Assembly: GCF_900105925.1 (NCBI RefSeq) | Contig: NZ_LT629791.1 | Location: forward strand, 6,728,001-6,792,000 | Origin: Jiangella alkaliphila | Lineage (GTDB): Bacteria; Actinomycetota; Actinomycetes; Jiangellales; Jiangellaceae | Reading direction: 5' to 3' | Length of the DNA stretch: 64,000 nt | Shown here: positions 21,600 to 30,210 of the stretch, one piece after another | Layout: every line of letters starts with the position of its first letter | Numbering within the stretch: the stretch's first letter is position 1 | Position numbers and translations under genes: made by a program | Notes under the pieces: model-generated | Told to the model about the DNA's origin: nothing | Database searches by the model: none | The model's input: the letters and a program-made list of their open reading frames with translations, nothing else

Positions 21600-24365
21600 T
21601 CAGTTCCGGTCGACGACGACGACCGGGGAGTCCCAGGTCTCGACGTGGTCCGGGTTGGACGGGTCGCCCAGCGGCTTGGTGGCCGTCAGGCGCAGGACGT
21701 AGCGGCCGTCGGGCACGGGGACCCGGCGGTCGGTGCCGGACCCGCGCGGCCGGGTGCCGTCCCAGGTGTAGGCGTTGAACGCGGTCGCCGTGCTGCTCCG
21801 GCCGACGAAGTCCTCGGAGAAGACGGTGTTCCACCGGCCGTACGGGCGGCCGGCCGTGCCGTCGGCCTTGGCGTGGAACAGCTGCAGCGACACGTTCTGC
21901 GGCGCGTGCTCCAGGTGCGCGAGGACCACCGGGTAGTCGCCCTCGGTCATCGAGAACGTCGCACCCTCGGGCAGCAGATCGTACACGCCACCCATGGTGC
22001 AGTTGACGCCGATGTAGCGGCCGCAGGCCGTGACGTCGCCCAGGGACGGCAGCCCGGCCCCGGCCGGCGTCAGGATCGGCAGCTGCTGGTAGTCGCCGGC
22101 GAAACCGGCGAACGGCACCCGCAGCGGCTGACCGTCGGCGGGCGTCAGGACGACCCAGCCGCCGTACTGCCCGAGCGCGGGCTCGGCCGGCGCGGTCACC
22201 GTCACGTCGACGGTCGCCGACCCGCCCGCGGGCACCGTCACCGACGGCGCCGAGAACGCCACCGTCGCGCCGCCCTCGAAGAACTGCGGGTTGTTCGGCG
22301 CGCCCGCGGTGCTGATGCCGTCGGTGTGCGACAGCTCGTACGTCACCGGCGCGTCGGCGTCGTTGGTGAGGGTCAGCGTCCGGGTCGACGGGCCGGCCTC
22401 GCTCTCGCCGAGCGACAGCTTGCCCGGCGTCACCGCCGTCGACGCCAGGATCGCGTCGTCGATGTCGAGCATGCCCGCGCCCTGCCGGTGCGCCGGCTCG
22501 ACGTACCCGGCGTCGGGGATCAGCGACCAGTCGGCCGGGTCGGCGCTGTTCTGCAGCAGGTCGCGAACCTGCGCCGGAGTGAGCGACGGGTGCGCCTGCA
22601 GCAGCAGGGCGACCGCGCCGGCCACGTGCGGCGACGACATCGAGGTGCCGGAGACGACGGCGTACCCGTCGTCCTCGAGCGGGTAGGTCGAGCGGATCAG
22701 CCCGCCCGGTGCGCCGAGATCGGGCTTCAGCGACAGGTCCGACGCCATGCCGTAGGAGCTGAACGACGAGATCAGCCCGGCCGTCGTGTTCTCGATGGTG
22801 GTCGTCTCGTCGGTCCAGGTCAGCGTCGTCGTGCCGGCCGCGATGCGGTTGTTCAGCTCGACGCCGTCACCCTGCGAGAGCGCGACGACGGGGATGGTGA
22901 TCGGCGGGTCGGCCGGCGACGGCGGGGCCACCGTCGGCGCGAGCGCGCCGGGCACGTTGTTGTAGAGGATGACGGCGGACGCGCCGGCCTGCTGCGCGTT
23001 GCGGGCCTTCTCGTAGAACGGGCAGGTCCCGCGCTCGATCAGCGCGACGGTGCCGCTCAGGTCGGGCAGCGGCCCGGCCGCGGTGCACGCGTCCTGGGTC
23101 GCGTCGGGTGTGCCGGTGCGCGACAGCGGCAGGTCGCCTGACGTCGGTGCGCTCGGCGCGCCGGTCGCCTCGGCGTAGCCGAACTCGCGGCCGTCCGGGG
23201 TGACGGTGAACATCCGCGCGTCGTACTCGAGGTTGTCGAACGACGCGACGCCGATGACCTTGTCCCCGACGCCGGGGGCGCCGGCCGACCAGGTGCCGGC
23301 GGCGCCGTTGTTGCCGATCGAGGCGACCACGACGACGCCGTCGTCGACGAGCGCGTCGCTGGCCGTGGCCGTCGGGTACTCCGGCCAGGTGACGAAGCCG
23401 GCGCCGAGGCTCATGTTGACGACGTCCATGTCGTCGGCGTGCGCCTGCTCCAGCGCGGCGAGGATGATGTCCGACGTCGTCGAGCCCGCGCAGCCGAACA
23501 CGCGGTAGGCGCCGAACTCGACGTCAGGCGCCACACCGAGCACGCCGCCGGCCGCGCTGTCGCCGTCCGCTCCGACGATCCCGGCCACGTGACTGCCGTG
23601 TCCATAGCAGTCGTCCGGATTGTCGTCGGGGTGCGGCGTGGGCTGGTAGCCGGCCGAGCTGTCGTCGGCGTTGTAGTCGTCGCCGACGAAGTCGTACCCG
23701 GCCACGACCCGCTCGGTCGGGAACGCCGTCCCGCCGGGCGTGCCGCCGCCACCGAGGTCGGGGTGGTCGATGTCGATGCCGCTGTCGACGATGCCGACCT
23801 TGAGGCCGTCGCCGGTGAAGCCGAGCTCGCTCTGCGCGATGTCGGCGCCGGTCATGCCGAGCGCGGAGTCCATCGCGGGCTCAGACGTCGCCGGGTCGGG
23901 CGCGTCGATGGTCACGACGGGGTACACCGCGGCGACGTCGGCCGAGCCGGCCAGGCTGCTGATGTCGGTCTCGGACGCGGACACCGAGAAGCCGTTCCAC
24001 AGCCGGTCGTAGGTGTAGCGGACGTCCAGGTCGGCGCCGAGCGCGTCTGCCTCCGCGAGCACGCGGTCCTGCTGGCGCCGGGCGGCCGCGCTGGTGCCGC
24101 CGTCGGCGACCGGCTTCGCGGTCAGCTCGACGAACCACGCACCGGTGGGCTCGTGGACCAGCTCGTCAGACGGCTCCGGCAGCCCGGCCAGCTCCGACAG
24201 CGTGCCCAGGTAGCCGTCCTCCGCCGCGGCGGTCGTCGCGGGTGCGGCGGAGCCCGCGGCGACGGTGCCGAGCGTCCCGGCGGCCAGGGCGACCGCGGCG
24301 GTGGCGGCGAGTCCGGCGCGCCGGGTCACGGCCCGCCTCCCCGGCGCTCTCGATGGTCGTGTCAT
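21600..24365 (-). CDS. Secreted S8 subtilisin-like serine protease with PA domain
   Basis: A 921-residue secreted protease. A twin-arginine-containing signal region (RRAVTRRAGLAATAAVALAAG) precedes an inhibitor-like propeptide (about 70-150). The catalytic triad is Asp194 (GIVDSGIDIDHPD), His256 (YGHGSHVAGI) and Ser575 (GTSMSSPHVAG). A PA insert lies between His and Ser (LIERGTCPFYEKARNAQQAGASAVILYNN), the C5a-peptidase/vpr-like layout. The C-terminal 300 residues are beta-sandwich (FN3-like) domains. ATG 24365 has a GGAG ribosome-binding site. The IS4 element interrupts the palindrome just downstream. The gene is divergent from the M14 peptidase. Confidence 0.93.
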   Translation of the reverse strand: MTRPSRAPGRRAVTRRAGLAATAAVALAAGTLGTVAAGSAAPATTAAAEDGYLGTLSELAGLPEPSDELVHEPTGAWFVELTAKPVADGGTSAAARRQQDRVLAEADALGADLDVRYTYDRLWNGFSVSASETDISSLAGSADVAAVYPVVTIDAPDPATSEPAMDSALGMTGADIAQSELGFTGDGLKVGIVDSGIDIDHPDLGGGGTPGGTAFPTERVVAGYDFVGDDYNADDSSAGYQPTPHPDDNPDDCYGHGSHVAGIVGADGDSAAGGVLGVAPDVEFGAYRVFGCAGSTTSDIILAALEQAHADDMDVVNMSLGAGFVTWPEYPTATASDALVDDGVVVVASIGNNGAAGTWSAGAPGVGDKVIGVASFDNLEYDARMFTVTPDGREFGYAEATGAPSAPTSGDLPLSRTGTPDATQDACTAAGPLPDLSGTVALIERGTCPFYEKARNAQQAGASAVILYNNVPGALAPTVAPPSPADPPITIPVVALSQGDGVELNNRIAAGTTTLTWTDETTTIENTTAGLISSFSSYGMASDLSLKPDLGAPGGLIRSTYPLEDDGYAVVSGTSMSSPHVAGAVALLLQAHPSLTPAQVRDLLQNSADPADWSLIPDAGYVEPAHRQGAGMLDIDDAILASTAVTPGKLSLGESEAGPSTRTLTLTNDADAPVTYELSHTDGISTAGAPNNPQFFEGGATVAFSAPSVTVPAGGSATVDVTVTAPAEPALGQYGGWVVLTPADGQPLRVPFAGFAGDYQQLPILTPAGAGLPSLGDVTACGRYIGVNCTMGGVYDLLPEGATFSMTEGDYPVVLAHLEHAPQNVSLQLFHAKADGTAGRPYGRWNTVFSEDFVGRSSTATAFNAYTWDGTRPRGSGTDRRVPVPDGRYVLRLTATKPLGDPSNPDHVETWDSPVVVVDRN

Positions 24366-24626
24366 CGGGGCTCCTCGTTCAGTCGTACGGCATGACAAGA
24401 CCCCGCCGGTCAGACGGGGTAGACCCGTAACCTATGGCCGTTTTCGCCTCGATTGGAAGACTTGACGGCAAGTCGGCCGGGCGAGTCACCGTGAATCGGG
24501 AGAAATCACACCGGGATCGACCGGCTCATACCGGACGGATCTTGCCGCCCGCAACCTCTTGTCACCGCCCGCCCCGAGACGACAGGATGACCAGCACCTC
24601 AGCCCGCGCACGCCCCGGGAGGCCGT

Positions 24627-27155
24627 ATGTGGACTCGCACGCTGCCCGCCGCCGGTCTCGCCGGAGCCGTGTTGACGATGTCCATGGCGCTGTCCGCGCC
24701 GGCGGCGCCTGACGACCTGCGCGGCCCGGTGCTGCGCGAACCCGAGGACCGCACGCAGGCGTCCTCGCTGACGCCGTCGGTCGACGCGCCCGGCGCCGGG
24801 GCGCTGCTGTCGCCGTTCTCCGTCACGACCGCCGACCTGCCCGGCAAGCCGCGCGACGACGTCATCGTCGACGTCCCGGTGAACCCGAACGACGCGTCGA
24901 TCCCGATGAACCTGACGCCGTACCACGCGATCGCGCCGGCGCTGCGCGCGCTGCAGGAGAGCGACCGGGTCAGCGTCGAGATCATCGGCCAGTCCGCCGG
25001 CGGCCGCGACCTGCACCTCGTCGTCGTCACGTCGCCGATGACCGACGCCGAGTGGGCCGAGTGGCAGCGGCTGTCCGACCTGCGCACCGAGGACCCCGAC
25101 GCCGCGCTCGCCGCGCTCGAGGCCGGCGAGTACGACGACTGGAAGTCGCCGCTGTTCGTCAACAACAACATCCACGGCAACGAGTGGGAGGGCACCGACG
25201 CGTCGCTGCAGGTGCTCGACGACCTCGCGTTCTCGGACGACCCCGAGACCGTGGAGCTGCTCGACCAGCACGTCGTCGCGATGGTCGTCACGAACAACCC
25301 CGACGGCCGCATCGCCGGCACTCGCGCCAACGGCAACGGGTTCGACATCAACCGCGACTACATCACCACCTCGCAGCCCGAGTCGCGCGCCGTCCGGTCC
25401 CAGCTGATCCGGTACGAGCCGCTGACCATGCTGGACGAGCACGGCTACACCGAGGTCACCCTGATCGAGCCGACCACCGGCCCGCACGGCGAGAACTACG
25501 AGTACGACCTCTACATCCGCCAGGCGATCCGCAACGGCCTGGCGATGGAGCAGGCAGTGCTCGCGCTCGGCGAGCCGAGCGTCACCGAGGTCGACATCCC
25601 ATGGCGTGACTTCGAGAGCGGCTGGGACGACTGGCCGCCGATCTTCACCCCGATGTACGCGATGTACCACGGCGCCGTCGGGCACACCGTCGAGATCCCG
25701 CACGACCCGCGCGACCCCAGGCTGACGCCGGCGCAGCGGCACGAGCTGACCCGCATCAACACCGCCGTGTCCCGGGCCAGCATCGAGGCCAACTTCGCGT
25801 GGGCGCACGAGAACCGGCTGAGCCTGCTCGCCGACCAGCTGGAGATCTTCCGGCGCGGTGAGGCCGGCGAGTCGTCCCGGCCGATCGACGACGAGCTCGC
25901 CCTGTCGCTCGCGCTCGGCGAGAACGGGAAGACGCTCCTGCAGGACTACCCGCGGGCCTACGTCATCCCGGCCGAGCGGCGCGGAGACTCGGCCGCCGCG
26001 CGACTGGCGCAGTTCCTCCTCGACAACGACGTCGAGGTGCACCAGGCGCGGCGGCCGTTCACCGCCGGTGGCGAGCGGTACCCGGCCGGCTCGTACGTCG
26101 TCGACATGTTCCAGGCCAAGCGCGGCCTCGCGAACACCATCCTCGACGTCGGCGCCGACGTCACGACGACCTTCCCGACCATGTACGACATCTCCGCGTG
26201 GAGCCAGGGCAGTCTCTGGGGCGCGACGGTGGAGACGGTGGCCGCCGGGGGTTCGCTGGAGACCCGGGCGCTGTCCGAGCTGGACGCGGTGGCGCCGACG
26301 GGCTGGGTGGCGCCGGGGCGGCCCGCGCACTACGGCTTCGACGCCGCCACGCTGGCCGGTATCCAGGCGGTGAACGCGTTCGTCGCGGCCGGTGTGCCGG
26401 TGCGGCGGACCGCCGCCGGCGTCTTCACGGTGCCGGGCTCGGCCCGGGCGCTGGTCGAGGACGCGGCGGCGACGTACGGGCTGGAGTTCTCGGCCTTGAC
26501 GGGCGCGGCGGTGCGCGGCGCCGTCCCCGTCGGCATCGGCCGGGTCGGTACCAGCGCACCCGCCGACGAGCTGCACGCGCTGGCCCGCATGGGCTTCGCG
26601 ACCACGAACGTCAACGCGGCCGGGTTCAACGCCGGGACGTACGCCTTCGCCGACTTCGACGCCTTCTACGTCTCGACCACCGGGTTCAACCCGCAGCAGC
26701 TGAACGCCACCCAGCAGGCGGCGTTCACGGCGTGGCGGGCGGCCGGCGGGACGATCGTCGGGCGCGGCGCCAGCGGCTGGACGTTCAGCGACCGGGCCGA
26801 CCTGCTGGACGTCGGGCTGGTGAACCCGACCGACTGGAACATGGCCAACGGCATCGTCGCGGTCGACAACGACCCGGCCTCGCCGGTGACCGGCGGCGCG
26901 TCGCCGTCGTCGTTCGTCAGCAACCCGCAGCACTTCACCACCCCGGGCGCCGGCGTCCGCGTCGACCAGCGACTGGGCGGTGGGGACTTCTTCCTGGCCG
27001 GCCACTGGATCGGGCAGGAGGCGGCAGCCGGTCAGCCGGTCGTCGTCAGCGGCGTGGCCGGCGGCGCCGACGTCACGCTGTTCGCCACCGAACCGCTCTA
27101 CCGATCTCATCCGGAAGGCCTGTTCCCGCAGGTTGCGAACGCCCTCTGGCAGTAG
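24627..27155 (+). CDS. Secreted M14-family zinc carboxypeptidase
   Basis: An 842-residue secreted metallopeptidase. A signal peptide (RTLPAAGLAGAVLTMSMALSAPAAP) precedes the M14 domain. Zinc ligands are His183 and Glu186 in NNIHGNEWEG and probably His353 in VGHTVEIPHD, with Glu356 a candidate active-site residue. The C-terminal half (from about 440) contains a class-I glutamine-amidotransferase-like fold often attached to large M14 proteins, but no nucleophile was identified. GGGAGG lies before ATG 24627. It is divergent from the S8 protease; the 261-bp gap shows no clear operator. A strong terminator follows at 27170. Confidence 0.9.
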   Translation: MWTRTLPAAGLAGAVLTMSMALSAPAAPDDLRGPVLREPEDRTQASSLTPSVDAPGAGALLSPFSVTTADLPGKPRDDVIVDVPVNPNDASIPMNLTPYHAIAPALRALQESDRVSVEIIGQSAGGRDLHLVVVTSPMTDAEWAEWQRLSDLRTEDPDAALAALEAGEYDDWKSPLFVNNNIHGNEWEGTDASLQVLDDLAFSDDPETVELLDQHVVAMVVTNNPDGRIAGTRANGNGFDINRDYITTSQPESRAVRSQLIRYEPLTMLDEHGYTEVTLIEPTTGPHGENYEYDLYIRQAIRNGLAMEQAVLALGEPSVTEVDIPWRDFESGWDDWPPIFTPMYAMYHGAVGHTVEIPHDPRDPRLTPAQRHELTRINTAVSRASIEANFAWAHENRLSLLADQLEIFRRGEAGESSRPIDDELALSLALGENGKTLLQDYPRAYVIPAERRGDSAAARLAQFLLDNDVEVHQARRPFTAGGERYPAGSYVVDMFQAKRGLANTILDVGADVTTTFPTMYDISAWSQGSLWGATVETVAAGGSLETRALSELDAVAPTGWVAPGRPAHYGFDAATLAGIQAVNAFVAAGVPVRRTAAGVFTVPGSARALVEDAAATYGLEFSALTGAAVRGAVPVGIGRVGTSAPADELHALARMGFATTNVNAAGFNAGTYAFADFDAFYVSTTGFNPQQLNATQQAAFTAWRAAGGTIVGRGASGWTFSDRADLLDVGLVNPTDWNMANGIVAVDNDPASPVTGGASPSSFVSNPQHFTTPGAGVRVDQRLGGGDFFLAGHWIGQEAAAGQPVVVSGVAGGADVTLFATEPLYRSHPEGLFPQVANALWQ

Positions 27156-27169
27156 CGACCTGCTCCGGC

Positions 27170-27206
27170 GGGGAGTCGTCATCCACTGCGGAGGTGACGA
27201 CTCCCC
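27170..27206 (+). terminator. Rho-independent terminator after the M14 peptidase gene
   Basis: A 12-bp perfect GC-rich stem (27170-27181 and 27195-27206, GGGGAGTCGTCA and its complement) with a 13-nt loop, followed by GTTTCTT. It begins 15 bp after the peptidase stop. Confidence 0.88.
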
Positions 27207-27262
27207 GTTTCTTCCGGCTCTGCAAGGGGACGCCAACGGCCGGGCTGGGCAGTGACCTTCCG

Positions 27263-27347
27263 GGGTGAGATCGCTGCGCAAACGGTGCGGCTCCGCTGTG
27301 GTCCAGACAGCAGCGAACTCACACCGTTCGGCGCGCCGATCTCACCC
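27263..27347. repeat. Long imperfect hairpin in the peptidase / PrmC-like intergenic gap
   Basis: The outer arms 27263-27273 (GGGTGAGATCG) and 27337-27347 are perfectly complementary over 11 bp. An inner pair, AACGGTG (27281-27287) with CACCGTT (27322-27328), extends the stem with a bulge. It could end transcription of the 14-kb leftward operon, or be an independent repeat. The remainder of 27207-27430 shows no gene. Confidence 0.6.
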
Positions 27348-27430
27348 GTTCGCCAGGTGGTGCGTATCGGTACTCATTGCAAAGGCCGCTTGCCCCCGCG
27401 GCCCCGGCCCGGCGTTCGGGTAGGCCCGAG

Positions 27431-28195
27431 CTAGCCGCGCTGACCCGTCACGACGGTCGACTCGCCGTCGTCGTCGTGGTGTTCCTCGTCGGCCAGGCCG
27501 GCGTCCTTCACCGCGTCGACGGCGGCCGCGGCCTGGGCGGCGCTCAGCTCCAGCAGCACCACGCCGCCGGTGGCCAGCCAGCCGGGCGCGCCGGCGGCGA
27601 TCCGTCGCACGAGACCCAGCCCGTCGCCGCCGCCGTCGAGGGCGGTGCGCGGCTCGTGGTCGCGGGCCTCGGGCGGCATCAGCGCGATGGCCGCGGTCGG
27701 CACGTACGGCGGACTCGCCAGCAGCACGTCGACCCGCCCGCGCAGCCCGGCCGGCAGCGCGGCGTACAGGTCGCCCTGGTGGACGCGCCCGGCCGGCTCG
27801 ACGTTGCGGCGCGCGCACGCGACCGCCGCCGGGTCGACGTCGGCGGCGTGCAGCTCGACGCCGTCCAGGCGGCGCACGACGGCGAGGCCGAGCGCCCCCG
27901 TCCCACAACACAGGTCGACGACCACGGCGCCAGGCCGCACCCACCGCCGGGCGAGGTCGACGAGCAGCTCGCTGCGGTGCCGCGGGACGAACACCCCGGG
28001 GCCGACCTCGACCCGCAGCCCGGCGAACTCCGCCCAGCCCAGGACATGCTCGAGCGGCTCACCGGCGACCCGGCGGACGATCATCGTCTCGGCCTCGGCC
28101 GGGCTACGCGCGGTCTCCCCGATCAGCCGCGCCTCGTCCTCCGCGAACACACACCCCGCCACCCGCAACCGCGCGACGACCCCCTGGTCCACCAC
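27431..28195 (-). CDS. PrmC/HemK-like protein N5-glutamine methyltransferase (TIGR03704-type)
   Basis: A 254-residue methyltransferase related to release-factor methylase PrmC. It has the helical N-domain, motif I as VVDLCCGTGALGLAV (about residue 92), GVFVPRHRSELLVD before it, and the catalytic-loop motif as ASPPYVP. Canonical PrmC has N-P-P-Y; the S-P-P-Y form and the ending ARDHEPRTALDGGGDGL fit the 'PrmC-related' group, whose substrate is not established. The GTG start is 9 bp after the lyase stop, so it is probably the last gene of the big operon, although its role need not be related. Confidence 0.82.
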   Translation of the reverse strand: MVDQGVVARLRVAGCVFAEDEARLIGETARSPAEAETMIVRRVAGEPLEHVLGWAEFAGLRVEVGPGVFVPRHRSELLVDLARRWVRPGAVVVDLCCGTGALGLAVVRRLDGVELHAADVDPAAVACARRNVEPAGRVHQGDLYAALPAGLRGRVDVLLASPPYVPTAAIALMPPEARDHEPRTALDGGGDGLGLVRRIAAGAPGWLATGGVVLLELSAAQAAAAVDAVKDAGLADEEHHDDDGESTVVTGQRG

Positions 28196-28204
28196 ACTGC
28201 GACT

Positions 28205-29026
28205 CTAGAGGGGCACCCGGGCGGCGAGGGCGAGCACCCGGCGGGCCTGCTCGACCATCGCGACGTCGACGAAGCGGCCGCCGGGGAGGACGGCGACGCC
28301 GCCGGCCCCGACAGCGGCGATCACCTCGGTGGCGTGGGCGACCTCGTCCGGCGACGGGCGGAAGGCGGCCTCGATGACCGGAAGCTGCTTCGGGTGGATC
28401 GCGGCGCGCCCCACGAAGCCCAGCGCCCGCCCGGCCCGGGACGACTCGGCCAGGCCGTCCAGGTCGGCGAGGTCGGTCCAGACGGCCATGGCCGGCGGCG
28501 GCAGCCCGGCCGCCCGCGCGGCGACGACGAGTCGCTGCCGGCACCACGTCAGCCCGGCCTCGACGCCGTCGCCGGACAAGCCCAGGTCGGACGCGAGGTC
28601 GGCCTCGCCCAACGCGACCGACGCCACGCCCGGAGCCAACGCGATCGCATAGGCCGCCTCGACCCCGGCGGCCGTCTCCAGCAGCACGTGCACCGGCCGG
28701 CCCCCAAGCACCGACCGCACGGCCGCGACGTCGGACAGCGAGGACACCTTCGGCACCCGCACCGACACCGACGGCGGCAGCCCGGCGACCAGCGCGAGGT
28801 CGTCGGCGCCCCACGGCGTCGACGGGGCGTTCACCCGCACCTGCACGTCCCGGCCCGGGTCGGCGGCCAATACCGACGCCGCTCCGTCCCGGGCCGCGGC
28901 CTTCGCCGACGGCGCCACCGCGTCCTCCAGGTCGAGGATCACGACGTCGGCGGACGACGCCAGCGCCTTCTCGGCGCGGTCCGGCCGGTCGGCGGGCACG
29001 TACAACAGGGTCAGGACCAGGCTCAT
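28205..29026 (-). CDS. HpcH/HpaI aldolase family CoA-ester lyase (CitE-like)
   Basis: A 273-residue TIM-barrel protein of the CitE/malyl-CoA/citramalyl-CoA lyase group. It shows LLYVPADRPDRAEKALASSADVVILDLEDAV, the Glu-containing strand in VHVLLETAAGVEAAYAIA, and the metal-site region SVALGEADLASDLGL. Such enzymes cleave 3-hydroxyacyl-CoA diesters to acetyl-, propionyl- or glyoxylate-type products. The ATG overlaps the CoA-transferase stop (ATGA). Co-translation with a CoA-transferase suggests activation of an acid to its CoA ester followed by C-C cleavage; the acid is unknown. Confidence 0.85.
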   Translation of the reverse strand: MSLVLTLLYVPADRPDRAEKALASSADVVILDLEDAVAPSAKAAARDGAASVLAADPGRDVQVRVNAPSTPWGADDLALVAGLPPSVSVRVPKVSSLSDVAAVRSVLGGRPVHVLLETAAGVEAAYAIALAPGVASVALGEADLASDLGLSGDGVEAGLTWCRQRLVVAARAAGLPPPAMAVWTDLADLDGLAESSRAGRALGFVGRAAIHPKQLPVIEAAFRPSPDEVAHATEVIAAVGAGGVAVLPGGRFVDVAMVEQARRVLALAARVPL

Positions 29027-30210
29027 ACGACTCCCTCGGAGCGCAGCTCACCGATGTCGGCCACCGAATAGCCCAGTTCGCCCAGCAAACTATCAGTGTC
29101 GGCGCCGTGCGCCCGCCCGGTCCACCGCACCGCGCCCGGCGTCTCGGAGAGCCGGAACAGCACGTTCTGCATCGCCACCTCGCCGAGATCCGGATCGGCC
29201 GCCCGCAGCACCGTCCCCAACGCGGCCAGCTGCGGGTCCGCGACCAGGTCCGACGCGTCGTAGACGGGCGCGACGGCGGCCTCCGCCTTCTCGAACTCCG
29301 CGACCACCTCGTCCCGCGACCGCAAAGACACCCACGCCGCAACCGCCGCGTCCAGCTCCTCGACATGCGCGGCCCGGCCGGCACCGGTCGCGAACCACGG
29401 CTCGTCGACGACGTCGGGCCGGCCGACCAGCCGCATGACCCGCTCGGCGATGCTCTGCGAGCTGGTCGACACCGCGACCCATCGGCCGTCGGCGCACAGA
29501 TAGGTGTTGCGCGGCGCGTTGTTGGCCGACCGGTTGCCGGTCCGCGGCTGCATCGTCCCGAGCTGGTCCCACCGGGTCAGCTGCGGCCCGAGCACGGACA
29601 GCATCGGCTCGACGATCGCGAGGTCGACCACCTGCCCCCGCCCGCTCACCGACCGCGCGTGCAACGCGGCGGTGACGCCGAACGCCGTCGCCAGCGCCGT
29701 GATGCCGTCGGCGAGCCCGAACGGCGGCAGTGTCGGCGGGCCGTCGGGCTCGCCGGTCAGCGCGGCGAACCCGCTCATCGCCTCGGCCAGCGTGCCGAAC
29801 CCGGGCCGCCGCCGGTACGGGCCGACCTGCCCGAACCCGGTCACCCGCGCGAGGATCAGCCCCGGATTGTCGGCCGAGAGAACGGAGTACCCGAGGTTCC
29901 ACCGCTCCAGCGTGTCCGGCCGGAAGTTCTCGATGACGACGTCTGACTCGCGCGCCAGCCGCCGGAACACCTCCTGGCCACGCTCGTGCGACAGGTCCAG
30001 CGTCATCGTCCGCTTGTTCCGGCCGAGCGTCTTCCACCACAGGTTCTGCCCGTCCTTCGCCGGCCCGTGCCCGCGAGACGGGTCCGGCCGGCGCGGGTGC
30101 TCGACCTTGACGACGTCGGCGCCCATGTCACCGAGGTGCATCGCGGCGATCGGCCCCGCGAACAGCGTCGCGGCGTCGACGACCCGCAGACCGGCCAGCG
30201 GCCCGCTCAC
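29023..30210 (-). CDS. CaiB/BaiF family (type III) CoA-transferase
   Basis: A 395-residue family III CoA-transferase. It opens with [37 protein letters not shown], the standard N-terminus, and continues with [23 protein letters not shown] and [19 protein letters not shown]. The length is typical. It would move CoA from a donor such as succinyl-CoA to a carboxylic acid. The GTG 30210 overlaps the stop of the SUMF1-fused gene (GTGA) and the stop overlaps the lyase start (ATGA), so the three are made together. Confidence 0.9.
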   Translation of the reverse strand: MSGPLAGLRVVDAATLFAGPIAAMHLGDMGADVVKVEHPRRPDPSRGHGPAKDGQNLWWKTLGRNKRTMTLDLSHERGQEVFRRLARESDVVIENFRPDTLERWNLGYSVLSADNPGLILARVTGFGQVGPYRRRPGFGTLAEAMSGFAALTGEPDGPPTLPPFGLADGITALATAFGVTAALHARSVSGRGQVVDLAIVEPMLSVLGPQLTRWDQLGTMQPRTGNRSANNAPRNTYLCADGRWVAVSTSSQSIAERVMRLVGRPDVVDEPWFATGAGRAAHVEELDAAVAAWVSLRSRDEVVAEFEKAEAAVAPVYDASDLVADPQLAALGTVLRAADPDLGEVAMQNVLFRLSETPGAVRWTGRAHGADTDSLLGELGYSVADIGELRSEGVV

